From: JAUIAI01 sp963732405
Lineage (GTDB): Bacteria > Pseudomonadota > Gammaproteobacteria > Burkholderiales > Burkholderiaceae_E
Direction: 5' to 3'
Assembly: GCA_963732405.1 (NCBI GenBank)
Contig: CAVSZG010000001.1
Location: 2,418,001 to 2,482,000, forward strand
DNA length: 64,000 bases
The position numbers were made by a program, and so were the translations under genes. Below are positions 26,300-35,548 of this stretch, piece after piece. Positions within the stretch are counted from its first letter, which is position 1; the number at the start of each line of letters is the position of its first letter. The notes below the pieces were generated by a model. The model was not told where the DNA came from. It did not search any database and worked only from the letters and a program-made list of their open reading frames with translations.

Positions 26300-27655
26300 T
26301 CAGAGCGTGAACGACAGGCCGTGCAGCAACATGGCCGGGCAACTGACCGAACTGAGCTCACGTGCGCCCCAGGTGCTGCTGCCCGCGACGAATTCGACCT
26401 GGGCGCTCAGGCCGGCGAGCGAATCGCCGAACAGATCGAGCAGCGAATCATCGAAGCGCATCACCCCCACCGGCGCGACGATGCGGCCCTGCTCGACGGC
26501 AAAGCAGGCAAACCGGGTCATGCCGGTGACGCGCGCCTGCTGGCGATCGGAATAGTTCAGATACCAGAGGTTGCTGATCAATAAGCCAGTATCCAGTGCG
26601 GCCAGCATGTCGCCGGGCTCGATCGCGCCGCCCGCCATCGTCAAGGACGCCGGGTATTCGGCGCTGCCGGTATTCGATTCAATGCCGAATTCCGCGCCCG
26701 TGCGTGGCGAGATCAGCGTCTGATCCAGCTGACCTGCCGTGACCAGTCTCACCTGGCCGGGCCGGATATGTCCGAACTCGGTGAAGGCCGGGGCGATGCC
26801 CGACTGGGTGGCCTCGGCGAGCGTGAATCCGGGCGCAAGGCGGCGCTGCTCCCGATCCAGGCGCATCAACGAGCTGGTGCCGCTTTCGCGGTCCTTGCGG
26901 CTGAATCCGCTCCAGGCCATTGCCTGCAGCAACTCGGCGACCGCCGCCGGCGCGAGCAGCACCCGATATCGGCCAGGCGACAGTGTTCTGGCCGGCAGGC
27001 GCAGGCGCTCGAGCTGCTCGCGTGCCTGGGCGATCCGCTGGCTCAAGGCATCGGCAGAAAACACGGTGCCGGCATAGGCCGACTTGACGGCGCGATCCCG
27101 CGCCTGGCCGCCGGCATACAGACTCCAGTCGAGATTGAAGCTGGCCACGCGATGCCAGTTGCGCTGGCCACGACTGTCGGCAAAGGCCCGCACCGAGGGC
27201 CCGCTTGCATGAAAACCGACCAGGTCCAGCCCGTCTGCCTCGTTCATGACTTGCGCCATCAGGGCATCGGTTTCGGGCAGTGCAATGTCAAGGTCGGTGC
27301 GACTCGTACTCTCGAAACGATCGGGCAGCAACAGATGCGGATCTGCCGGCACCATGGGCAGCAGATTCACCAGTTGCGCACGCTCGGCCAGCAGCATGTT
27401 GATGGCTTCATCCGGATCGTCTGGCAGGCTCAGGGTGCTGGACACCAGGCGCTGGCCGGCGACGGCCGACAGCGTTGCCATGACCTGCTGCACGCTGGTG
27501 GCCTGGCGCACGCGAGCCTGATTCAGGCGGATGAATTCGGACGTTTCGGCCGCCAGCGACAACAGAATCCTGTCTGCGTCGGCCGGCGCTGTGCAGACCG
27601 ACTCGGCGATGCGGTCGAATGAATTGCGGGTAACCGGATCGGGCTGATCGTTCAT
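26300..27655 (-). CDS. TldE/PmbA-family protein (metalloprotease partner subunit)
   Basis: 451 residues. The PmbA/TldE fold is suggested by the N-terminal ETSEFIRLNQARVRQATS strand pattern and by late segments SGIAPAFTEFGHIRPGQV, LISPRTGAEFGIESN and LLISNLWYLNYSDRQQARVTGMTRFACFAVEQG. There is no HExxxH motif, as expected for the non-catalytic partner. ATG 27655 follows TldD by 46 bases on the same strand. TldD/TldE pairs trim modified peptides and unfolded proteins. The branch resembles the divergent TldE-like proteins with a C-terminal WYLNYSD. Confidence 0.8.
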   Translation of the reverse strand: MNDQPDPVTRNSFDRIAESVCTAPADADRILLSLAAETSEFIRLNQARVRQATSVQQVMATLSAVAGQRLVSSTLSLPDDPDEAINMLLAERAQLVNLLPMVPADPHLLLPDRFESTSRTDLDIALPETDALMAQVMNEADGLDLVGFHASGPSVRAFADSRGQRNWHRVASFNLDWSLYAGGQARDRAVKSAYAGTVFSADALSQRIAQAREQLERLRLPARTLSPGRYRVLLAPAAVAELLQAMAWSGFSRKDRESGTSSLMRLDREQRRLAPGFTLAEATQSGIAPAFTEFGHIRPGQVRLVTAGQLDQTLISPRTGAEFGIESNTGSAEYPASLTMAGGAIEPGDMLAALDTGLLISNLWYLNYSDRQQARVTGMTRFACFAVEQGRIVAPVGVMRFDDSLLDLFGDSLAGLSAQVEFVAGSSTWGARELSSVSCPAMLLHGLSFTL

Positions 27656-27701
27656 GTCATTGCGCCACTGAAGTCGAAGCCACGGCCGGGCACGGGACGG
27701 A

Positions 27702-29204
27702 TCATGCACCACCGCCGAACACCTGAACCTGCGTGAACCGACAGGGCGGTGAGGCATGACCCACCCGGATAACCTGCATCGGCTCACCCTTGCCGCAAAA
27801 CGGCGTTCCCATGACGGCGAAGCTGTCCGCGTTGCCGACCATTGCCAGCGAGCGCCAGAAGGTTGCCGACACGCCGCGATAATTCGGATTGCGCACGACC
27901 TCGGCGAGCCGGCCGCCGCGGATCATCCGCCCGTGTTCGCAACCGAACTGGAACTTGTTACGCGAATCGTCGATGCTCCAGGAGCAATTGGTCTGCATCA
28001 GTACCCCTCGCTCGGTCGCCGCGATCATCTGATCCAGGGTGCTGGCGCCGGGTTCGATATTCAGATTGCTCATCCGGTCGATCGGTGCGCGATTCCAGCT
28101 ACAGGCGCGCGTCGTGGCGACCGATTCGATATCGGGGCGTTGCAGGCGTGCCCGCGCGGTCGACGCGGCGCCACCCAGGGGACGCTTCAGGATGCCATTT
28201 TCGATGAGCATCGTGCGCCGGGCCGGCGAGCCTGCATCATCGAAGCCAAAGCTCGCGAACTGACCCGGAACATCCGGTGCATAGCTCACATTGAGCAAGT
28301 CGCTGCCATAGCGGTAGTGACCGAACATATCCAGGCTCACGAAACTTGTGCCGGCGAAATTTCTCTCGTCGCCCAGGATCCGGTCGAGCTCGAGCGGATG
28401 ACCGATACTTTCATGAATCTGCAGCATCATCTGATCGGGCATCAGCAGCAGGTCCATGGTGTCCTGCGGGCAATTGGGGGCCATGGTGAGTTCAATTGCC
28501 TCGGCGGCGATTCTTGCGCCCTCGTCGCGAAAGCCAGCTACATCCAGAATTTCCCATCCGCCCTGGCGGCAATACCCGTTGTACTGGCCGGCCGAGGTAC
28601 GGGTCTGGGTCTGGCCGCCGACATGGGCGACGGCCTGCAGGTTCGGCACGACGAAATGAAAACGCTGGGCGATCCGGCTGCCCTCGCTGGTCAGGAACAG
28701 GCTGTCGCAGCTCGTGATGGACAGCGCCGCATGCCAGTCGACGATACGCGAATCCGGGTGCAGGCTTGCGCAGGCATCACGCACCACGTCGATGCGTTCG
28801 GCCAGCGAATCGGGTGCGGCCTGGCCTACCTCGCTGGCATAGTGGCCGACCGTGGCGGGTTCGAGCCGGTCGATCGCATCGAAGCGGCCTGCCAGTTGTC
28901 CGGCCAGATCGGCAGCCCGACCGAATGCTGCACGCAGACCTGCCGCCGACACATCGCCGCTGGCTGCATACGCGAGGGCGCCGTGGCGACTGACCGCCAC
29001 CATCAGGCCCCGGTCACGCGATCGCCCGGGGGCATGGGCCACATCCTGGCGCACCATCAGTTGTTCCGATCGTTCATCGACGGCTCGGATCGACCAGAAA
29101 TCACAGGCCGGTGCGCACTGACGCGCCCAGTCAGCCAGTTGTCCGGGATCGAGTGCAAAGGGTCGGGAGTCGGCGGGCTGGGCTGGACTGACGGGCACCG
29201 GCAT
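27702..29204 (-). CDS. tldD: TldD-family metalloprotease
   Basis: 500 residues. The zinc motif is H264-E-S-I-G-H269 (HExxxH), followed by HPLELDRILGDE, a TldD hallmark. ATG 29204 is preceded by CAGGAACGCC. It probably works as a heterodimer with the next gene on small peptides. No peptide-antibiotic precursor or transporter lies adjacent. The last residues include CRFTQVQVFGGG, conserved in the divergent TldD branch. Confidence 0.87.
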   Translation of the reverse strand: MPVPVSPAQPADSRPFALDPGQLADWARQCAPACDFWSIRAVDERSEQLMVRQDVAHAPGRSRDRGLMVAVSRHGALAYAASGDVSAAGLRAAFGRAADLAGQLAGRFDAIDRLEPATVGHYASEVGQAAPDSLAERIDVVRDACASLHPDSRIVDWHAALSITSCDSLFLTSEGSRIAQRFHFVVPNLQAVAHVGGQTQTRTSAGQYNGYCRQGGWEILDVAGFRDEGARIAAEAIELTMAPNCPQDTMDLLLMPDQMMLQIHESIGHPLELDRILGDERNFAGTSFVSLDMFGHYRYGSDLLNVSYAPDVPGQFASFGFDDAGSPARRTMLIENGILKRPLGGAASTARARLQRPDIESVATTRACSWNRAPIDRMSNLNIEPGASTLDQMIAATERGVLMQTNCSWSIDDSRNKFQFGCEHGRMIRGGRLAEVVRNPNYRGVSATFWRSLAMVGNADSFAVMGTPFCGKGEPMQVIRVGHASPPCRFTQVQVFGGGA

Positions 29205-29290
29205 GGCGTTCCTGTGCGAAGACTGAATGAGCCAGACGTTACCATGCGCTTCAAGCCTGCCGAGCATCGAATCCAAAACCTGCCCCGTTC

Positions 29291-29812
29291 ATGACTGCTG
29301 CCGATCCCCATGCATCGCTGACCCGTCCGCCCGAATCAGCGGGCGCCCCGACTTCTGCCAGCCAGACAGTCGCCGTCAATGCCCAGGCGCCCGACCCGGG
29401 TCAGGCCATGCCCGCGCGCACGCGCAACAAGGCGGTTGCGGGTCTGCTCGGCCTGGTGTTGGGCGTGTTCGGGCTGCACCGGTTGTACCTGGGCCAGCGG
29501 TTCTGGTGGCTGTTGCCGGTGCTGTCCTTGCCGCTGATTGGTCATTTCATGCGCCAGATCGTCTGGTTCCGCGATCCGGCCTTTTTTGCATTCGCCGTGC
29601 TCGCCTCGATCGCGTGGGTGCAGACGATGATGATCTGCGTGATGCCCTCGGAGCGGTTCAATGCGCGATTCAACCCGCAAGCGGCACCCGCCACGCGGGG
29701 CGGCGGCCTGGCCGTGGTGATTGCCGTGGTCACGCTCATGGTGACCACCATCGTGCTGATGTCGGCGCTGGCCATCGGCCTGGAAGATTTTTTTCTGTCC
29801 AGAGGGTCTTGA
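29291..29812 (+). CDS. TM2-domain membrane protein
   Basis: 173 residues. A TM2 domain is clear: RNKAVAGLLGLVLGVFGLHRLYLGQRFWWLLPV, with the conserved GxFGxHxFYxG-like turn, followed by two further helices. The first 45 residues are low-complexity and Ala/Pro-rich. TM2 proteins have no known single role. It is divergent from tldD and 50 bases before msrA. Confidence 0.75.
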   Translation: MTAADPHASLTRPPESAGAPTSASQTVAVNAQAPDPGQAMPARTRNKAVAGLLGLVLGVFGLHRLYLGQRFWWLLPVLSLPLIGHFMRQIVWFRDPAFFAFAVLASIAWVQTMMICVMPSERFNARFNPQAAPATRGGGLAVVIAVVTLMVTTIVLMSALAIGLEDFFLSRGS

Positions 29813-29862
29813 CGCTCAGGGTACGATAGTCAGGGTCACCATATCCGATCGGGGAGACCACC

Positions 29863-30372
29863 ATGACTCAAGAGCGAGCAGTACTGGCCGGGGGCTGTTT
29901 CTGGGGGATGCAGGATCTCATTCGCAAACTGCCGGGCGTGATCTCGACACGGGTAGGCTATAGCGGTGGCGACGTCGCCAATGCCACCTATCGCAACCAT
30001 GGCAATCATGCCGAGGCCGTCGAGATCCTGTTCGATCCCGCGCAGATCGGGTTTCGCGAGATCCTCGAGTTCTTCTTCCAGATTCATGATCCGAGTACCC
30101 CGAATCGGCAGGGCAACGACCGTGGCCCCTCGTACCGATCGGCCATCTACTACGTTGATGAGGTTCAGCGCCAGGAGGCGCTTCGCACCATCGCCGACGT
30201 CGATGCCTGCGGCCTGTGGCCCGGGAGGGTCGTGACCGAAGTGAAACCAGTGGGCGAGTTCTGGGAGGCCGAGCCCGAGCACCAGGACTATCTCCTGCGA
30301 AATCCCTACGGATACACCTGCCATTTCCCGAGGCCGAACTGGGTGCTGCCACGGCGTCGCGAGGCCGCCTGA
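29863..30372 (+). CDS. msrA: Peptide methionine (S)-S-oxide reductase
   Basis: 169 residues. The catalytic Cys is C12 in GGCFWGMQ, and YSGGDVANATYRNHGNHAEAVEI and FFQIHDPSTPNRQGNDRGPSYRSAIYY are standard MsrA segments. It reduces oxidised methionine in proteins. ATG 29863 is preceded by GGGGAGACC. It is followed ten bases later by recG. No MsrB fusion is present. Confidence 0.95.
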   Translation: MTQERAVLAGGCFWGMQDLIRKLPGVISTRVGYSGGDVANATYRNHGNHAEAVEILFDPAQIGFREILEFFFQIHDPSTPNRQGNDRGPSYRSAIYYVDEVQRQEALRTIADVDACGLWPGRVVTEVKPVGEFWEAEPEHQDYLLRNPYGYTCHFPRPNWVLPRRREAA

Positions 30373-30381
30373 TCCTCCGCT

Positions 30382-32424
30382 GTGCCGCAGGCATCGTCCC
30401 ATCCCGGTGATGATCCGGCGCTGGCCCGGTTTCGTAAGTTGGGTATCCGGCGCCGGATCGATCTGGCGCTGCATCTGCCACTGCGCTATGAAGATCACAC
30501 ACGCATCACGCCCATGGCTGAATTGGGCCAGGCGCTGGGTCGCACGGTACAGGTGGAGGGCGTGGTCGAACGTGCCGAGGTGTCGCGCGGCGGGCGTCGC
30601 ACGCTGAGCGTCACCCTGGCCGATGGCAATGCCCGGTTGCTGCTGCGCTTTTTCAATTTTTATCCCTCGCAGATCCGGCAGCTGGCCGTGGGCGAGCGGA
30701 TCCGCGCGATCGGTGAAATCCGCGGCAGCCTGTTCGGCGTCGAGATCGTGCATCCGCGTTGTCGCGCGGTGCGCGAGGATGATTCGCTGCCCGCCCGGCT
30801 CACGCCGGTGTATCCGGCGGCCGCCGGCATCGGACAGCAACAGATTGCCCGGGCGATAGCGCCGGTGCTCGCCACGCTCGATCTGCCCGAATTGCTCAGT
30901 CCGGCCGAACTCGAGCGCTTCGATCTGCCCGATCTGACCCAGGCGCTGCAGATGCTGCATGCACCGGCACCCGGGAGCGATCTGGCTGCACTCGATGAGC
31001 GGCGACATCCGGCCTGGCGGCGGGTGCTCATCGATGAACTGATGGCCCAGCAGATCGCCCTGGCTCAGGCGCGGGCGCGCCGGGCCGAGCAATCGGCGCC
31101 CAGTCTCACCGATCAGTCACTGATCCGGCGGCTGATCGGCTCGCTGCCGTTCAGCCTCACCGGTGCGCAGCAGACGGTGATCGACGAGATCGTGGCCGAT
31201 CTGGGCTTGAGCACACCGATGAACCGGCTGCTTCAGGGCGATGTGGGTAGCGGCAAGACCGTGGTCGCGGCGGCCTCGGCCTGCGTGGCGGTGAGCAGCG
31301 GTGCCCAGGTCGCGCTGATGGCGCCCACCGAATTGCTCGCCCAGCAGCATGAGGCTAGGCTCGCCCCCTGGCTCGAGCCCCTGGGCATCAGGCTGTGCCG
31401 CCTGTCCGGATCGCTGCGCGACTCAAGCAAGCGCGAGATCCGCGAGCAGGTACTGGCCGGCGAGATCGATCTGGTGATCGGCACCCATGCGCTGATCGAA
31501 CAGGGCTGCGAATTCGCGTCCCTGGGCCTGTCTATCGTTGATGAACAACATCGCTTCGGCGTGGCTCAACGGCTGCTTCTGCGCAGCAAGAATTCCGAAC
31601 TGCTGGCCCATCAGTTGATGATGAGCGCCACGCCGATTCCTCGCACGCTGGCCATGAGTTATTACGCCGACCTCGACGTGAGCATCATCGATGAATTGCC
31701 GCCCGGTCGTCAGCCGGTGCGTACCCGGCTCATCGAAGAGGCCAGACGGGACGAGGTGATCGAGCGGGTCTGCGAGGCCGCACGCGCCGGCCGTCAGGTC
31801 TACTGGGTCTGCCCGCTCATCGAGGAGAGCGAGGCACTCGATCTGCAGACCGCGCTCGAGACCCATGAACGTCTGGCCGCGTTATTGGGCCCCGCCCAGG
31901 TCGGCATCGTTCACGGGCGGCTCGATGCGACCAGCAAGCAGGCCACGATGGCGGGTTTCGTGAGCGGTGAACTCAAGGTGCTGGTGGCGACCACGGTGAT
32001 CGAGGTCGGGGTCGATGTGCCCACCGCCTCGCTGATGGTGATCGAAAACGCCGAACGCTTCGGTCTGGCGCAATTGCATCAGCTGCGCGGCCGGGTCGGG
32101 CGGGGGACCCAGGACAGCGCCTGCGTGCTGTTGTATCGCAATCCCTTGTCCGAAGCGGCACGCGCCCGGCTCAAGGCACTCTATGAAACCCATGATGGTT
32201 TCGAAATCGCCAGGCGCGATCTCGAGATCCGGGGGCCGGGTGAATTCCTCGGTGCGCGCCAGTCGGGTGTACCCCTGTTGCGTTTTGCCGATCTGGAACG
32301 GGATGCCGAACTGCTCGATTTCGCCCGGCAGCGCGCGCACCAGCTTGCCGGGCGGCCGGGTGCCGCGCTGGCCAGCCTGATGGATCGCTGGTTCGGCGGC
32401 CGGGCGGATTATCTGCGCGCCTGA
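30382..32424 (+). CDS. recG: ATP-dependent DNA helicase RecG
   Basis: 680 residues, close to the usual 690. The wedge/OB domain lies at about 50-150 and the helicase core carries Walker A GDVGSGKTVVA (near residue 285), DEQH (near 388), SATPIPRTLAMSYYADLDVS and the C-terminal motif QLHQLRGRVGRG. RecG regresses stalled forks and Holliday junctions. The start is GTG 30382; the first residues differ from family members, so a nearby start is possible. The gene follows msrA closely. Confidence 0.96.
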   Translation: MPQASSHPGDDPALARFRKLGIRRRIDLALHLPLRYEDHTRITPMAELGQALGRTVQVEGVVERAEVSRGGRRTLSVTLADGNARLLLRFFNFYPSQIRQLAVGERIRAIGEIRGSLFGVEIVHPRCRAVREDDSLPARLTPVYPAAAGIGQQQIARAIAPVLATLDLPELLSPAELERFDLPDLTQALQMLHAPAPGSDLAALDERRHPAWRRVLIDELMAQQIALAQARARRAEQSAPSLTDQSLIRRLIGSLPFSLTGAQQTVIDEIVADLGLSTPMNRLLQGDVGSGKTVVAAASACVAVSSGAQVALMAPTELLAQQHEARLAPWLEPLGIRLCRLSGSLRDSSKREIREQVLAGEIDLVIGTHALIEQGCEFASLGLSIVDEQHRFGVAQRLLLRSKNSELLAHQLMMSATPIPRTLAMSYYADLDVSIIDELPPGRQPVRTRLIEEARRDEVIERVCEAARAGRQVYWVCPLIEESEALDLQTALETHERLAALLGPAQVGIVHGRLDATSKQATMAGFVSGELKVLVATTVIEVGVDVPTASLMVIENAERFGLAQLHQLRGRVGRGTQDSACVLLYRNPLSEAARARLKALYETHDGFEIARRDLEIRGPGEFLGARQSGVPLLRFADLERDAELLDFARQRAHQLAGRPGAALASLMDRWFGGRADYLRA

Positions 32425-32494
32425 TGACATGGGTCATCGTTGATTGGCCGCCTTGGTGCTGCCGTCCTGGTAGGGCCTCGAGCGGCACCCACCA

Positions 32495-33883
32495 TCAGCC
32501 TGGGTCCAAGCTCAACAGCCCGCGCTTATCCAGCCAGTGCAGCGCCTGCGCGGTGGCGGGCGCCGGCCAGGGACAGCTGGCCAGGAAGGTGGCCAGGAAG
32601 GTGGCAGGGTCGGCGGCAGGGTTGGTTTCCGCCCGGCCGCCTCGAGCTTGATAGGCCGTCAGCAGGTCGCGCAGGGGAACGCCGCCCACCTGCCAGACGC
32701 CGCGCGGCTGATCGGGACACACTAAGACCGGGCGACGTTCGATGAAGCCATCGACCGAAACCGGTTCATCGCTGATCCGACCCCGGCCGGCTTCGATGGC
32801 CGGATGGGCGGCCTGATCATCGGGCCAGTGCTGGCGCGCGCGCCAGAAAGCTGCCGTCGGCCAGCGATTCTCGAGGGCATAAAAATCGCGGCCGATTCGC
32901 GCCTGGGTCAGAAAGTCGCTGGCGATGCGCCGCGTGTAGAACGCGACGGCATCGTCGGCCTGTGCGGGTCGTTGCAGGATGGTGCGAACCGCGGGAGCGA
33001 GTGCCAATGCGCTGCCCAGCGCCTCGAAGATGCCATGACCGGCCAGCGGATCGAGTGCGAGCGCGGCATCGCCCACGCGCGCCGAACGCAGTCCGATCAC
33101 CGGTTCACTGGTGCTCAGGTGCGCATAGCGGGTGTAGGGCTCACCGAGCTGCTTGGCCTGACGCACCAGCTCGCTCAGTTCAGGTTCCTCTGAAATCAAT
33201 CGGGCATAGTGGGGTGCCAGCTGCGTGCGGCCAGGGGTCTGCCCCGAGTCGATGAACAGTTGTACGCTGAGCCGGCCGTCGGCCAGTCCGGCGAACCAGC
33301 TCCAGCCATCACGCATCGGCAGCACGCCGGCCATCGGCGCTTTGATTCGGGTCGATTGCCACCAGCCAGCCAGCGCGGTCACCGGCGGCGCATGATGGCG
33401 CCGTCTGGTGCGCGGCGCGGCCCGCCCGCGGGCCTCGATCCAGTAGCGGGCGCGAATTTGCCGCCCCGGCAGATCGATCTGCCAATGATCTGCGGCATCG
33501 ACGACGCGGCCGACTCGCGCGGCCAGGGTGGTCACGCCCGCACGGCTTGCATCGAGCCAGAGCCCGGCATCGAAGCGCTCGCGCTCGACCAGATGTTCCC
33601 GATTGCCGGCGAACCGTTCGCCGGCCCAGTTGGCCTGTCGTTGAACCAGTGGGCCCAGACTGGCGAGTGCCGATTCGCAGCCCGCATATTGCAGCGCTCG
33701 CAGTGCCCGCTCGGCCAGACCCTCAAGCGCCCGAAATCGACGCGGCGCACCGATCAGCATCACCGGAATACCAATTTGTACGAGCCGGATCGCCACCACA
33801 ACGCCGGCCGGACCGGCACCGGTGATGATGACCTCGGGATGGTGCGGCAAGCGCATCGTTGGCGGTCCGTGGGGCTTGTGCAT
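32495..33883 (-). CDS. qhpG: FAD-dependent monooxygenase QhpG of the QHNDH cluster
   Basis: About 462 residues. A Rossmann FAD motif is near the start (VIITGAGPAGVVVAIRLV), followed by the flavin monooxygenase pattern ARVGDAALALDPLAGHGIFEALGSALALA. In the QHNDH system QhpG hydroxylates the tryptophan of QhpC that becomes the quinone cofactor. The start is ATG 33883 or ATG 33856; both leave the FAD motif intact. It is divergent from qhpA with only 52 bases between the starts, typical of a shared control region. Confidence 0.82.
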   Translation of the reverse strand: MHKPHGPPTMRLPHHPEVIITGAGPAGVVVAIRLVQIGIPVMLIGAPRRFRALEGLAERALRALQYAGCESALASLGPLVQRQANWAGERFAGNREHLVERERFDAGLWLDASRAGVTTLAARVGRVVDAADHWQIDLPGRQIRARYWIEARGRAAPRTRRRHHAPPVTALAGWWQSTRIKAPMAGVLPMRDGWSWFAGLADGRLSVQLFIDSGQTPGRTQLAPHYARLISEEPELSELVRQAKQLGEPYTRYAHLSTSEPVIGLRSARVGDAALALDPLAGHGIFEALGSALALAPAVRTILQRPAQADDAVAFYTRRIASDFLTQARIGRDFYALENRWPTAAFWRARQHWPDDQAAHPAIEAGRGRISDEPVSVDGFIERRPVLVCPDQPRGVWQVGGVPLRDLLTAYQARGGRAETNPAADPATFLATFLASCPWPAPATAQALHWLDKRGLLSLDPG

Positions 33884-33903
33884 ATCGGCTGAGGCGGTAT
33901 TAT
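33876..33903 (+). promoter_or_regulatory. Candidate sigma70 promoter of qhpA
   Basis: TTGTGC at 33876-33881 and TATTAT at 33898-33903 are separated by 16 bases. A start near 33910 would give a leader of about 26 bases to ATG 33936, with AAGGAGAG as ribosome site. The -35 half is weak (3 of 6), which fits an activator-dependent promoter. An AraC-type QhpR is known to control qhp genes elsewhere, but no such gene is in the window. Confidence 0.45.
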
Positions 33904-33935
33904 CGGTCTCAATGATTCCAAGGAGAGACCCAGTC

Positions 33936-35505
33936 ATGATGGTATCGATCGTGGCCAGACTGATGATCGCGGGCGCTGCCGGCTGGTTGCTCATGGCAGG
34001 TGCTGCTCAGGCAGACAGTGCCCTGCTCAATGCAAAGTGCTCGGCCTGCCATGTGCCATTGCCCAGCGGCGAGCTCTCCCGGATCAGTGAGCAGCGAAAG
34101 TCGCCCGAGAAGCTGGGACATGACGCTGGTGCGCATGCAGCTCGCTCATGGCGTCATGCTCAGCCCGGGCGAGCGGCACTCGCTGGTGCGACTGCTTTCT
34201 GAAAGCAATGGTCTGGCGCCGTCCGAGGCGGCCGCGCAGCGCCCCATTCTCGAACGACGCCCGGCCTATGTGGAGAGCCCGCCCGATGCCGATCTGGCCG
34301 TGATGTGCGCGCGCTGCCACACCTGGGGCCGGGTCGCACTGCAGCGCCGCAGTGAAGCCGAATGGCTCAAGCATGTGCATTTTCATGTGGGCCAGTTCGT
34401 CACCCTCGAGTACCAGGCCTCGGCGCGTGATCGTGACTGGTTCGATGAAGCGGTGACCAAGGTGGTACCGACGCTGGCCAGGATGTTCCCGGTCAAGAGC
34501 GACGCCTGGACCCAATGGCGGGCCGCGCCAAGGCATAGTGCGGCGGGGCAATGGGTGGCATTCGGTCATCGACCGGGCACGGGCGCCTTCTCCGCCGATC
34601 TGTCGGTGAGGCAGGCGGGCGACCGCTACGACCTGACCATGACGATGCAGGATGCAGGCGGTCGCTCGACCGCGACCACTGGCCAGGCCATCGTCTACAC
34701 CGGCTTCGAGTGGCGGGCCCGCATGGGCGAAGGCGCTGCCGCGAGCATGCAGATCATGGCGATGAGCGAAGACGGGCAGTCGATGAGTGGGCGCTGGTTC
34801 GATGAAGCCAATGATGCCCTGGGTGCTCAGGTCGTCGCGGTGCGCACTGATGGGGCGTCGCAGGTGCTCGGCACCATTCCCGACGCGGTGCGCATCGGCG
34901 CAAAAACACCTATCGTGATCGTGGGCAGGGGGCTCAAATCCGATCTCTCGCTGGCCGGTCTGCAATTGTCGGAGGTGGCGGTCAATGCCGCCGGCACGCG
35001 GGCGAGCGCCACCGTCGCGGTGCCGGCCGACGCCCGGCAGGGGCCGGTGGCGCTTGGCAGCGCGGCAAGGTTGATGGTTTACAACACCATTGATTCGTTG
35101 CGGGTCGAGCCCGCCGAGGCGATCGCCAGGGTTGGCGGCAACGGCGGACCGATCGGCAAGGTGCCGGCGCAATTTGATGCCATTGCCTATGCCAACGGGC
35201 CCGATGGCAAGCCAGCCACCGACGACGATCTGCGCATCGGCGTGGTGCCCGCCAGGTGGTCGGTCGAGAACTTCGACGATCAGGCCAGACATGACGAAGA
35301 TGCCAGATACAGTGGCAGCATCGACGCAGCAACCGGCCTGTTCCAGCCGGCTGGCGCGGGGCCCAATCCGGCGCGCCGCTTCGGGACGAACAACGTGGGC
35401 AATCTGAAGGTGATCGCCCGTATCGATGAACGCGATCAGGCCTTGCAGGCCGATGCGCGGCTCGTCGTCACGGTTCAGCGCTTCAACGATCCGCCGATCC
35501 GATGA
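33936..35505 (+). pseudogene. qhpA: Quinohemoprotein amine dehydrogenase alpha subunit (di-haem), +1 frameshift
   Basis: QhpA carries two c-type haems and Ig-like domains and accepts electrons from the CTQ cofactor of QhpC. The first frame gives a signal peptide (ending AAQA) and the first haem site CSACH, then ISEQRKSPEK. One extra base at about 34113 (AAG-C-TGGGAC) breaks the frame; removing it gives SPEKWDMTLVRMQLAHGV, which continues in the +1 frame. The second haem site is CARCH in VMCARCHTWGRV, and the remaining domains run to 35505. As written only about 86 residues would be made. Since qhpB-F are intact, a sequence error is likely, though a real mutation cannot be excluded. Confidence 0.88.
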
Positions 35506-35548
35506 TAACCCTGTGCGTTCACGCCTTTCCGGTCAGGAGACCTTCCCC

